Of a stretch of 64,000 bases of DNA, positions 1 through 13,400 are shown piece after piece. Both the position numbers and the translations under genes were made by a program. The stretch covers positions 1,567,001-1,631,000 of the forward strand of contig JANTQA010000008.1 in assembly GCA_027625915.1 (NCBI GenBank). The letters are read 5' to 3'. Below the pieces are notes generated by a model. That model saw only the letters and a list, made by a program, of their open reading frames with translations, did not search any database and had not been told where the DNA came from. Numbering within the stretch: position 1 is the first letter of the stretch; every line of letters starts with the position of its first letter. The DNA is from Anaeramoeba flamelloides. Taxonomy: Eukaryota; Metamonada; Anaeramoebidae.

Positions 1-300
1 CCAATTGAATGAAAAATAATTGTCCCACCTTATAAGTTGTAAAATTCTTTTTATTTATCATTTGGAAAATAATAAATTGGAATTTTACCTTTATGAAATC
101 AAATTAAATTAAGTAATGTTTAGAATTAGGAGTTTATTTCTATATTTTCTTTTTTAAAGCTGAATTTCTTTTTGACAAAAAATAGAAATTATTTTCTTTT
201 CAAATTAATATCTCAAATTTGAATAAAATTAGTATATATCTTTAAAGTCCAATTCAATTTTTTACCAGAAAAATACCCTTTTTCCGATCGAAGGTTTTAA

Positions 301-314
301 CCCCCCCCCCCCCC
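301..314. repeat. Poly-C tract (14 C)
   Basis: Uninterrupted C run in DNA that is otherwise overwhelmingly A/T. Comparable runs lie at 16474-16488 (15 C) and 46667-46679 (13 G). None is coding. Confidence 0.9.
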
Positions 315-859
315 AACACTATTAATAACAAACACAATAGACTCAAGGATTTGAAGTTCTTAAGTGTTGATTATGTTTAAATTTGAATTTTATTAATAAT
401 GATGAAAAGTCAATTAAATATTTTCTTTTATAAAACTTCAATTTTCAAATTTATTGATCCTTTTATTTACATACTTAAAAAAAAAATATCTTTTAATCTG
501 AGTAAAAGTTTGATTTTTTTCTTTTATTCCAACTTTTTTAGAATTAATTTTTTTATAAGATTTTTACCTCTTTTTATCAATTTTTTTAACAATCTATTTT
601 ATTTTTCTAATTTTCTTTTTCTTTTCTTTACTCAAATTTAAAAAAAAATGCTTATTTATTTAATAAAGAAAGGCTATTCCACAACTTATAATCTTACATA
701 CAATCAAGCTAGGATCAAAAAATTCTCAATAAAATGAGTATTAAAAGTCTGAAATCTAGGTATTTTTGTTGAATGACCTCTCTTTAATAACAATCATAAT
801 AAAAAAAAAACCACCAATACTCTTTGAAATGTTAAATTTCAATATTAAAATAATATACT

Positions 860-1579
860 AAAATCTTTTCCAAACAAAAGTACAAACCTATCAAATCATC
901 AATACCATCTAATTTGATTGTTAATAAGATAATTACTTATTGGTGATTTTTATTTTAATTATTCATTTTTTCATTTTTTTTATTTTATTTTTGGATATTG
1001 AACAGTTGGAAAATGAAAAAACAAGATAAGAAGAAACCAATTTGGAAATAATCTACCAGTGTATTAATGAAAACAGTTTAAGTTTGATTTCCAATGAGCT
1101 AGATATATGAATTAAGAAATAACATTATTGGATTGATGCCTGGAACAAAGAAAAGAGAAATAATATAAAAAAAAAAAAAAAAAAACAATACCAACAAAAT
1201 ACCCAGATGAAATACGGCTTTATATTGAAAATGAGACTTTAAAGAAAAAAAGTTTGACGTGTAAAGAATTATCAATAACATGTAAAGTATTTTTTCTCAA
1301 TTCGCCGTGTTCAAATGTGTTTATTGATTTTATATTTTTTTTTTTTTCAATTTCCAAAACAAGATTTCTCATTTCAAAATAAAAGGGTATAGCAATTGTT
1401 AAAATATTTAATTTTAATTTTTATTGTTTTGTTTTAATGAGTTTTAAATATTCAGTTGAGTGTTTTTTTTTTAGGATTTAAAGAGTTTCTTGTATTTTAG
1501 AATGATACAACAATTAATTTGATTCAATTATAAATAATTCTTGAAATTTTTTGTTCCCTTTTATTTGAAAAAGAGTTTA
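860..1579. mobile_element. MITE family 3 copy downstream of CNOT1
   Basis: ~720 bp aligning over its whole length with the reverse complement of 36747-37449. The ends are AAAATCTTTTCCAAACAAAAG and CCCTTTTATTTGAAAAAGAG (inverted, partly decayed). No ORF of note. Confidence 0.75.
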
Positions 1580-1957
1580 TTAAAGATTAATTCACAAAAA
1601 AATAAAAATTATTCACAAAATTTCAATATCACTCGATCTGTTTTAATTTTTGAGTAACAATTTAAATTTTTATTTTCCTTGATTGTTTTCAAATAATTTT
1701 ACAACTAAATTGCTAATGAAAACACTATTAAAAAAAAATATCAAAAAAAATAAAAAAAAAAATCAATCTAATAAAAATTTTATTTTTAAAATTCTTTAAA
1801 AAAATTCGAGAATTAATATTTTTGTAATAAAGAATAAATTATTAAAATAAATAAGGAAAAGGTTATGAAAAATAGCATGGGTAAAAAAAAAAAAAAATAA
1901 TAATAATTTTCATTAAGAAGATAATATTGTTTTTAATTCTAAAAAATAATTTCAAAA
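1580..1957. other. CNOT1 3' flank, nothing identified
   Basis: A/T homopolymer-rich sequence between a MITE and the CNOT1 stop. Presumably 3' UTR and terminator, without a recognisable signal. Confidence 0.5.
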
Positions 1958-3120
1958 TTAATTTTTTTGATTTTCATTTGGTTCAAGTTGATTATCTAAT
2001 CCCATTGTCGAATTTTTAACCAATCTAAACAAATGAGATATATCTTGTGATTTTTCGGCAAACCTATCAGCATGAACATTATATTTTTTGTTTCTAAAGA
2101 GTTCTAAAAATATTGTTAAACAGCCCCAAGGATGAGGTCTATGCACAATTAATTTTTCTAATAAAACGCGTATTATTAATTCTTTTAATTCATCGGATTG
2201 TGTTTCGGAAAATAAATACAGTATGATAAAACTGAAAAAGTGTGTGTGCGAGTTTGGATATCGTAATTGGTTTACAATTGAATTGATGAAAAGATACTTT
2301 GGCTGGCAATACCAATTGTTTGCTAAATAAATTAAAATTTGAATTGAATTTTGATAAATGATTTTTTGTTGTTCCTCATTGACATCTATATTACTTAGGA
2401 TACCACTACTATTCTTACTTTTATTATCCTTCTTCTGATCATTCTTCTCCGTCTGATTCTCAATTGACTGATAAATTTCATTATTCTGTTGTGGTTCAAT
2501 TGCCTTGACACATAAATATAAAACAAAGGAATTTATTAATGGTATATCATATTTTTCATATTTTGGATCAAAAGTTAAATCTTCATTGTTATTATTATTA
2601 TTATTATTCCTTTTTTGCTTTTTAAATTCAATATATTCTTTTGAATAAAATCTTTTTTTCAATAAAGGAAGGAAATTGGAAGGGCTACTAGTAATTAGAT
2701 ATTTATCAATTTTCTTTTTAAAATTATTGTGTTCTAAAATTGTCAAATAATTGGATTTAATTTTTGGGCTATATTTAATATCATCTAATAAATCTATTTT
2801 CAAATCTGGGGTGAACGGATCAATTAATTTCATATTTGGAGGGAATGCAGATAGAATCAAATTTCTCATTTGGATACAACATATTGGAATGGAATTACAC
2901 AGAGTAAAATAATAATCACATAAAAATTGTGGGAAGTCGTGTAATAACACCAATAATATTCTTAATGCTCCTTTATATAATTTTTTAATTGGCTTTGTTA
3001 CAATATTATTTTTTAAATAAGGATATAAAAATTGAAATAATGATATTAACAATTCATGATAGATTTCCTCACCAATATTATTATTTTCATTTTCATTTTC
3101 ATTTTGATTATTATTATTAA

Positions 3121-3155
<35 letters not shown>

Positions 3156-6100
3156 TTATTTACAGAGATCAATTTTGGGAAAAAATGTTTATTTGTAATT
3201 AATTCAACCCAAGCAAAAGAAAATAAAGGATAAATTTGTGGCTTTAATGCTAAATAGCATTGTCCATAAATTGTCAAAATATCCAAAAAGATTTCTTCTG
3301 AAAATTCGCCATTGCTTAATTCAAATAATAATTGAGTCAAGATTCTATTATAGGGATGATAGTTAAATGATTCTGGATTTTCCCTCATTTCAATATCGAT
3401 GAATCTAAATACCGAAGTTAATATGGATCTGACAATTTCAATTTCATTTAGCCCTTGTTCTGAACTTGGAAACATTTTTATTAACATTGAAATCATTTGG
3501 CAATAAGTATCAATTACTCCGAAATCAAAATTTTCATCATCATCATCATCATCATCATCATTATCAACGTCATCATTCTTTTTCTTATTATTCTCACCTT
3601 CAGCATTTTCGTTTTCATTATTTTTATTTGCAAGATTATTTTCATTTCCATTTTTATTATTAATTTCATTTTTATTTTCAAGTTTTTTTCCATCAATTTC
3701 TTTCTTCTCGTCGTTTTGTTGTTTTTCTTGATCAAAGCTTCTTTTGAAAAAATTGTTAATACAAACTTCTGTAATTACTAAAAAGAATTTATACCCATGC
3801 TGAATGACGACTTCTTTTAAATGATTTAATAAAATTAAAAATTCTTCCTTTCTATTTGAGGAATCTGGTTTTTGTATTAAATTGATCCATTGATCAAATA
3901 ATAATATAAATTCACTAAATAATTTTTCATGAGTTTCAATAAAATTTTCTTGATCATTTTCTTGATTATTTTCATTTTCATTGGCATTTTGTTTTTGTTC
4001 GTTTTGATTTTGATTCATTAACAAATTTTCTTGATTCTTTTCCAAATTTACATTCTTTTCGATTTCGCTTTCATCTACTTTTCCATTCTCATTTAGCTTT
4101 AATTGGTTGCCCTTTAAATCAAAATTACTTTTTAATTCTTTTATTTGGTTTATTAATTCTGGTAATTTTTCATCCAAAAATTCATCCTTTTCAAAGTTAA
4201 TATTGTTATTTAGATTATTTTGGATTTGATTTTGTCGGTTGATTAATAATTGTTCAATTTCAAGATAGACATTATCCAGTTTTAATAAAGATTCGATGTC
4301 TTGATTCAATACTAAATGATGTAAGATAATTATTCCAAATTCAAATGCCTTCGGATCTTGATTAGTTTTGATCATTTGACTTAATGGGTGGCCAAGATAA
4401 ATAGGCTTGATTAAACCTTCATTGAATAATAAAAATACTAACGAAATGTCAAAGCTATTGCTATTTTCATCAATGGAAATTAAAAATTGAGTGATTGGTG
4501 TTGCCATATCTACATCACAATTCTCATTAATTAACGAAAGCACTTTAATATATACATTAATAAATATTTCATACATATAGATCAAATTAATTTTTTGTTG
4601 TTCATCAATTTGGTTATTATCATTAGTATTATCCTGATTGTTACTGGTATTATTATTATTATTATTATTCTTATTATTTGAATTTCCGTTCTCGTTATCA
4701 TTGCTAATTGTTGGAATATTACCAATATCCAAAATAATTTGTTTCAAATGTATTATTGATTTTAAGATTAATTGTGTCGAATAAAGAATTGCCTGATCCT
4801 TTTGACTACATTGATTGATTGCCTTCGGTAAAAAGGGTATTATATTCGAAAGGTTATTTTCTTGAGACAAAGCACCTAATTTATTTAATTCATCATTTAT
4901 TCTTTGGAATTCTTCATTCAGCTTTGAAGACCATTGCTCTAAAATTTCCAAAAAATCATTAATTGAAAGAGAAATATGATCTTCTTGATCGTCAATATTA
5001 TTATTATTTACACTTTCCTTTTCGTTTTCATTTTCATTCCCATTGACATTGACATTTTCTTTTTGAGGAATTTCATTTTGACCCTTTTCATTTTGATTTA
5101 AAATATCATTTTCGTTTTGATCTTTTACATTGCTGTTGAACAAATGTGTAATTTTTGCGTATTTCTCATAAATTGAGTAATGATAGTCATTTAGTCCAGG
5201 TGATCTAGGGATCAATTCTGAGGGTAACTGCGAAGGGATATTTGATTGATTAAAAATGGTAGTGTCAACATAAGTTTGATTGTATTGCGTGCTTTTTATC
5301 CTCACTTCATAATCCCGCATTAAATATTCATCTATCTGTTGAATGGATTGCTCGATTGTGGCCTTTTTAATAAATTGAAATGCCAATTGGAGATTGTCAT
5401 TGCAAACATTTAATATCGTTTCATTAATTAAATCGATATTTGGAGTAATATCTTGTAATAATTTTGTTAATGCTTCAGCCATACTAACCTTCAATGGCTC
5501 CTTTGCAGTGACCAAGGCTAGGCCGCTTGCTAAATTGGAAACCATTAAATGAGCAGCCTTTCTCATTTTTTCATGGTCTGGTTCTAATCCAAAATCCTTT
5601 CTGATTAATTCAATGGTAGTTTGACACGCGATAGTTACGGACCGTTGGACAACTGGTAAAATGATTGATTGTATTGACAGGGTTACCGCAATTGGGATAT
5701 TTTGTTTCAAATCTGGGAATAATTGATAAATTGGATTGTTGAATCTTAAATTGATATTATCAGTAAATCCTGATATAAATAAATTATTATTTTCATCGTT
5801 TTGTTCTTGATTATTATTATTATTATTATTATTATTTCCTTCTTTAAATAAATGATTATTTTGTTCTTTGAAACGTTGCTGCTGCTGCTGCTGCTGCTGC
5901 TGTAGTTGTAACTGCTGTAACTGTAATTCTAATTGCTTCTGTTTTTGCTCATTCATATGTTCATGCTCAAGATCATGCACATGCACACGCTCATGTTCTA
6001 CCACGCCGTCTTGATCCTGTCTTTGCCTTCTTAATAACATTAGTTGCTCTTGTTCTTGTTGTAATAAAATTTGTTCTTCAGATTGCTTTTCATTTCTCAT

Positions 6101-7357
6101 ATTTAAATTTTTATTGAATTTATTATGTTTGAAATTTTTCAAAAATTGATAATTCTCATTTTTCATATTGACAGCATTCAATTTGCTAAAAATATTGTCC
6201 AAACGAATTTCATTAACATCTATTTCCAAATTCTCTAATAGGCCATTGATTGCAAATTGAATATTCATTTTCAAATTAGGCAATTGAACGATTTCAATAT
6301 ACAATTTTAATATGCTCATTAGCCATGGATTTGGTGGTTTGAAGTATTTTGATTCGACGGCAGAATTTAAAATATTTGAGACAAAGGTAATCATCACATC
6401 TAATTGCCCGGCTTGATAACTTTGAATAATTATCTTTCTTATTGGTAAATATTTTCTTAGCACCGGCTTGTCTAATGCTAAAGTAGTTTTTCCTAGCCAT
6501 GATCCTAAATTTTTTAATAACAGTTTTTCGTTCGAATTATTTTTTAATTTTTTTGAATTCAATATATTATTTATATTTTGATATGTAAAATTTAGAATGA
6601 AATTATTTAATTTTTTTAAATTTAATTTATTTAACAATTCCAAATATAAACCATGGAAATTTGATTCAATCGATATTCTTTTCAAGACTAAATATCTTGC
6701 TAACCATTTTTCGTATTTATTTTCAAATAATTTTTTTAATTTATTTACTTTATCATCGATATTTTCAATTGATAAATTATTAATTAAGAATAAGATTTGA
6801 TTTTCAGTTTCTTCATCTGGGATTTCAATATTTTCATCAATTTGAGTTCCTTTAACTAAAGTTTTTATATTTAAACCAGATAAATTTATTCCTCCTAGGT
6901 TTTTCTTTTCTTCATTTTCTTCATCATCTTCTTCGTCCTCTAGACTTTGTTCATCAAGTTCTTGCTCATTTAAATTATTATTAAGAAGAATATTTTTGAT
7001 CAAATCTTGATTATTTTCTAAAGTAAAAGCATTATTATTACTATTATTACCATCTATGTTTGTAAGAAAATTGTTATTATCATCATCATCATCATCATCA
7101 TCTTCATCTTCGAGATTTGTAAGAAGAATATTGCTATTATTATTATTACCATCTTCTAGATTTGTAAAAAAATTATTATTATTATTATTACCATCTAGAT
7201 TTGTAAGAAAATTATTATTAAGATCATTGAATTTATTTTGATTTTGTTCATTATTAATATTCCCCATTACATTAATTTGTTGATTTGGTGGGCTGGTAGG
7301 ATAAAGATCATTATTGTTATTCTGATTAAAAAACATATTCTCAATTGGGTAAATTGG

Positions 7358-7405
<48 letters not shown>

Positions 7406-10400
7406 ATTATTATTAATATTATTATTATTATTTGGTAGATTATTATTTAAATTAAGATTGTTTCCATTGCTTTGATTTTTATTCTCATTGTATAAAAATT
7501 GTTTTAACAAAAATTCTTCATTATTGTTGTTATTATCATTATCTATGCTACCACTATTATTATTCAAAAAAATATCTTGATTGCTTATTGATTTACTATT
7601 ATTTTTTTCACCAAACTGTAAAAAAGGGCTTTCGTTATTGTTGTTATTAAAATTATTACTTTCCAATAATTCATTATTTAAAGAATTTCCTAACTCCTTT
7701 TTGGTTTGCTTATTAATTATTTGATTGACATTTTGATAAAGATATGGCTGTGTTTTTTCTAAATGGGGTATTTGAATAATATGAATACAATATTGGTGCC
7801 ATTCATTTAAACGATTATAAAATTGAGACAAAGCTAAGATACCAAATTTAAATAAATTGGAATCTGGAGATTTTTTCAATGCATCCAAAATATTCCGTAA
7901 GGCAATTCCTAAGGGAATATGCTGAATTAAATTCTCCCTGATTAAAATACCAAGTAGATAAGCAGTTATTTCTAAAACTACGAAGGGGAATTTTGGGAAA
8001 AATTGATATTCGTCCAATATATTATAGATCATGCAATCAAAAATTTGATTGCTTTTGGTATTATTAGATTTTTTCAATGAGACCAATAATTGAATAGCCT
8101 CTTCTATTGAAATTCTTTTTTGATAAATTCTTTTGAAATGATTATTAGCTATTTCTTCAACATCTTTGGTAAATGTCAATTCTTCGTTTTTGACATAATA
8201 ATTTGTTAAATTTGGGTAGATTTGTAAGCAATATTTATAAAAAATATTAAGCTTTTCAATCAAATAATTTTTATTATCGTTCCCATTTCCATCCTCATTC
8301 TTTTTCCTGTTCCTGTTCTTGTTCTTGTTCTCGTTCTTGTTCCTGTTATTATTCTTGACATTGTTATTGTTATTGCTATTGCTATTATTTTCATTCCCAT
8401 TCTCATACTCGTTCTCATTTGTGCTTTTATTAATAATTTTGTATGAATTTTCAAACAAGCATTTAAAATATATCGCCAATATATCTTCGGTTAAATTAAA
8501 ATTTAAACTAATTTGTGAATTCTTTTCTTTAATTTTTGTCTCCAAGAATTGGATACAATGAACAATAAACAATTCGCCTTTGGAATTAATTAATTCATTT
8601 AGCCATTTTTCCAAATTTAAAGATTCTAAATGCGATGCTAATGAGGCTAAATGGAATATAAAATTAAAATTATTTGAATCCAAAACTTTTAATAAAACCT
8701 TATGATGCTGAACTAAATTTAATAAATCAGATAACGTGATTATTTTCTTTACCCACAAGTTGATAATCCCATCAATAATCATTTGTGGCCTTAATGCAAA
8801 CATGTTATGGAAAATAAAATCTGCATTTGGGTGATTTCGTAAAAACAATTGAAGTAAATGTTCAAACAATTCCTTTGCCAATGAATTCCAATTTTCATTT
8901 AATTGAACCAAGCCCAATAACAAATATTCTGGCGAATTTTGGAAATGTTCGGAAAAGATTTCTCTTACTAAATCTATTGAAGTGTTTGCTAATCCTAGTA
9001 ATAATTCTACTAGATCCAAAGAAATCCATGTTTGATTCAGGTTTTCAATTTTTTTGTTCTGATCAGTTATAACACTGGTACCGTGACCTAACGCTTCAAT
9101 AAGTGTTTGCTTTCTTTTACTTGCTGAAAAGTCAATTATATAAGAGGGCGACTTCATTGCCTGTTTTAAAAATGAGATCTGTGCCTTTGAATTTGCCCAT
9201 CTTGATAAAACAAAATTTAATGGAAATGATTGATTCGTCGCCTTTTTAATAAACATATATAAGACATAAAAGGAAAAAAAGTTATTTAATCGGAAACCTT
9301 CATAATCTAAGCTTCGAATGATCTTGATCCAACTAATAGAATTTGAATAGTATTTATTAATAACGTTGAGAAATAAGTCAATGTCCCATTTGATTAAATT
9401 TTGTTGGCTATTTAAGATCTCAACGTTGTTTGTTAAATAACCCAAATTCTGTTTTTGATTTTCAAAATCCGTTCCGCTTTTGTTTGCCATATTAGTAATA
9501 GTTCTGGCCAAGTCTTCCTCAGTTAAAGGTGAAACTTTCGTTAATAGTTGTTGGAAGGTTTCTTCGTTTGAGAGCGCCTCATAACCTAAATCAGACAAAA
9601 TGGTTGACAAATGGCATGATTTGTTAAATTCAGAATTGATCCATGAACTGCCTTCATTTACTAATCCCATTTCCCGTTCAAATTCTCTATAATTTTTTTT
9701 TTTTTTTTTTATTTTATTTTTTTGTTTTATTGAATTGTAATAAAAAATTGATGAATTGTAAGTTGCTTTTTAAAATTTTTATTTTTATTCACGAAATTGG
9801 AAGATTTTATTTTTTCGCTTTTGAAAAAATATTTCTTCAAAATAATAAAATACTCGGAAATGTATGAAAATAGAATCAAAAAGTTCAATAAATAATGCTC
9901 ATTTTTTAAATTTTTCGTTTTTTTAAAGATTAAGTACCTAGAGGCTTGAATCTAGAATTAAACTCAATTCTAAAAAATTTGGACATACCCAAAATCAAAA
10001 AAAAAAAAAATAAAAAATCTCAATTGTTAAGTTTTACAAAACATAATATTTAATCACACCTAAATTACCCAGTAGTAATGTTTTTATATGTAATCACTTT
10101 TATCTCAATAAACGAAAAAAAAAAAAATATACGAAAAAAAAAATGATTGTACACAAAAATTTTGGAGAGAGCAGAAAAAAAAATGCATTGGATTTATTGT
10201 CAAGGGTTAGATGAAACCTCATCTAATCTGTTAAAGAGAGAATTTTGAAGTGACTAAATTTGAGACTTCTAATTCAAAGAGTATCTAACAGATACAGTCA
10301 TCAGAAGTATTTGAATCTTAATTTTAGTTTTCTAAAAAAAAAAATGCATTGGTAAATTTGTAACAAATTCTATTAGGATTATTGATCGATCAAAGGATCA

Positions 10401-13400
10401 GATACTACCAACTAATTTTATCTGATTTTTTCTATTTTGAAGAACTCAACTTTGGCCTAATATCAAGTGTTCGAAAAAAAATTTTCCGATCTCAACAAAT
10501 TACGTAATTGAAAAAAAAAGAAATGAAAAACAAAAAAAAAAAAAAAAAAGACAAAAAATGATTTTCATATTTTTGTAAAATCAAAATGATTTCCAAATTA
10601 CAGGAAAGTATAATATTATTGTTCTTTTTTGATCTGTTTTTGCTGTGTTCAAAATTTTGGAATTTAGTTTACTTTAGTTAACAATAAAAAAATTTTTTTA
10701 TTGTTTTGATCTTTATCTTTGATTTTTTTTTAATTTTGCTTTTACGACAAATAAAAAAAAAAAAAAATAGAACTAGTCATTTTCAAGATCGATTTTTTTT
10801 TTCTCTTTTTTTAAAATTGATAACTACCAATAACAAACAGATAATTACAGTTGAATGTCTTAGAGTGTGGCAGAATACTGAATAGTGACTAAAAGTAAGT
10901 TTTTTTGAACTTGATAATTTGTTAATAATATCTAGTGATTTTCTGATCAAAATAATAATTAAAAAAAAAAAATTAACGTATGTAAAAGAATCAATTTGAT
11001 TTTTCCTTTCACAATAATAAAAAATAAAAAAATAAAAAAAAAAATAAGAAAAGAAATAATTTACCGACTAGAATTTGAAAACCACATATTGTCTTGTAAA
11101 ATTGGAATAAGGGTTGGTGGAAGATCATTTTGTTCAGGGAATCTTTTTTTAATAATTTGTAAAATATTATTTTTTTGGAGCTGTAAATTATGTTCTTTAA
11201 ATAAGCAGTACAAAGTATGAAGCGCATTTTCAGGTAAAAATAAAAAACCTTCATCAATTGTTTCATCAGTATCTTTGCGTAAATATTCAAGTCCTTTTAT
11301 ATTATTATATAAAAATTTATAAAAAATAAATAATATTCGAATTATTATTTTTAAGGAGATAGGTTAAAATAAAAAAAAATATGTTAATTTTGCTCGTAAT
11401 AAAAAAAACAAAAATTGGAACTTTTAAAATAAATTATAAAATATTGAAACATTCGCCAAAATTTGTTATGCCACCCGAAAAACTAATAAATGCAAAAAAA
11501 TGTAAAAAATTGTTTTGGTTAAATTTCATATTTTCAAATTTTTAAACTAAGAGTTGAATACAGAATTTTATTGGTGTAAATTTAGAGAAACTCTGTAAAT
11601 TACTTGTTCTTTGAAATAAGATGTTTTGAAAGTAAAACTATCAGGATTTTAAAGAAAAAGGAAATTGAAGTAAAAAATTTTTTTATAATTTATCAGTTTG
11701 TCAAAGCAAAAACAATATCAAAATTTCTAAAGATTAAAAATGGTAAAAATGACGTGGGCTTGTATAAAAAAGAAAATATATTATGGAGATTTTATAAGAT
11801 AAATCTTTTTAAGGAAAGAGAAAATGATTTGAATTTAATTTTGAGTAAATTTTGTTAGGTTAGATTAGAATTTTGTTTTTTTTTTAATTTTTAACAAGTT
11901 TTATTTTAGATATATGGGATAGCAAACAAAAATTTAATTAATCATTACCCTAATCATTACAAAATTTTTTCATGTATTGTAATATGTGTAAAAATAAATT
12001 TACTTTATTTTTCATTACATTACTTTAGAAAATAAAATCCCTTTAAAAAAGTGTGAACAAAAAAATGTTTTCAAAGATATCTAGAAAACAGTTGGTAAAC
12101 TTCAAATAAACCCATTTTGAGAACGATCTCAAATAACATTTTTAAGAAATATAAAAACCCATTTTTTTCATCAAGAACAATAATATCTTTAAGGTTGAAG
12201 TTTTTAAATCCTTTATTGTGTGAAATCTTTTAATTTTCAAATCAATTGGTGAAATTTATGTAATAATACCTTTAAGAAATGTTTTTTTTTAAAAAATCAA
12301 GAAATAATTTTGAAAACAAACCCAAATTAATTTACAGTCATTATAAAAAAAGTTAGGAATAAACATTTTCAAAATTGTTGGTAGATTTCTTAAAAGAGAA
12401 ATCAAAAAAGTTTTTGAATTTGACTTGCTGTTTCAAGGAAGTGTGTTCGAAACGAATTCTTCAAACACACTTCAAATGCTATCCTTTTATTTTGGTATAG
12501 GCTAATATGATCTTTTATCCAAAGATTAAAATAAAAGGATCGCATTTGTGGTGTGTTTGTCCATAATTCGTTTAGAACGCCCACCTTTAAGCAGTTTTTG
12601 GTGTCAAATTTTAAAACTTTGTTGCTTTCTCTTTTAAGAAATCCGAGTAACACTTTTGAAACTTTTAGTTACTCACTTTTTTAAAATTGCTGTATCATTA
12701 CTTGCTTTTTTGATCTATTTCAGAAATAGCTATTCGTGAAAACTTTTTTTAACAAGAAAAATTTTTATAGTACAAGTGTAATCTCGATGTCTTAATTTTT
12801 CAAGTTTTGTTAATATATTTGTAATTTTTCCAAAAACTCAGATACTTGGGAGATATCCATAGAATTTGGAAAACTTTTACTTTAATTTTTTTTTTTCAAA
12901 ACCTAAAATTATCAAAAATAACAAAAAGAAAAATCCTTTTCAAGAATCGAATTTTTTTGCATTCTGAAAAGAAAAGAGGAAAGCAAAAATGGTATAATGG
13001 GTAAATGAAATACAAACCGATTTTTTTTAATTTTTCATTTTTAGATTCTGCCAAGCCAATTGCAATTATTATTTCCTGTGTTTTTGATAAAACCAACGCC
13101 TGTGAAACTAAACTTAAGTAGTTGTTTGGTATCTGTTGGATATTTTCGAAAGCAATGCAGATCACACTTACAAAATTTGGTCGATCGGCTATAAATGTTA
13201 ATTCTTGCTTTAAAAGTTGCTGTAACAATTTTTCTTGTTGCGAAAAGTTTTGTGTTCCTAACGTAAAGTTGAGTGATGAAAAAAGTTTCTTGAGTAAATA
13301 CATGAACACGTCTGGACCATAAATTTCAATTAACTTTTTTTGTTTTTTTTTATTTTTTTTTTAAAAGATTTGGGAGGTTTTGTTTTTTTGAAAAAAAGTA

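Noticed and set aside
8260-8454. Short frames on both strands across Asn, Asp and Gln repeats of CNOT1 (also near 3466-3781, 7056-7438)
   Set aside because: They are shadows of trinucleotide repeats in the CNOT1 exon and give low-complexity peptides without family likeness.
10192-10335. Retroposon as a C/D or H/ACA snoRNA (TGATGAC word, ACA near the 3' end)
   Set aside because: No matching D box, H box or guide geometry; target duplications show it is a mobile element.
12402-12653. 83 aa frame on the minus strand as a possible CNOT1 exon
   Set aside because: It spans a 266 bp palindrome; the peptide has no CNOT1 similarity and the phases already match without it.
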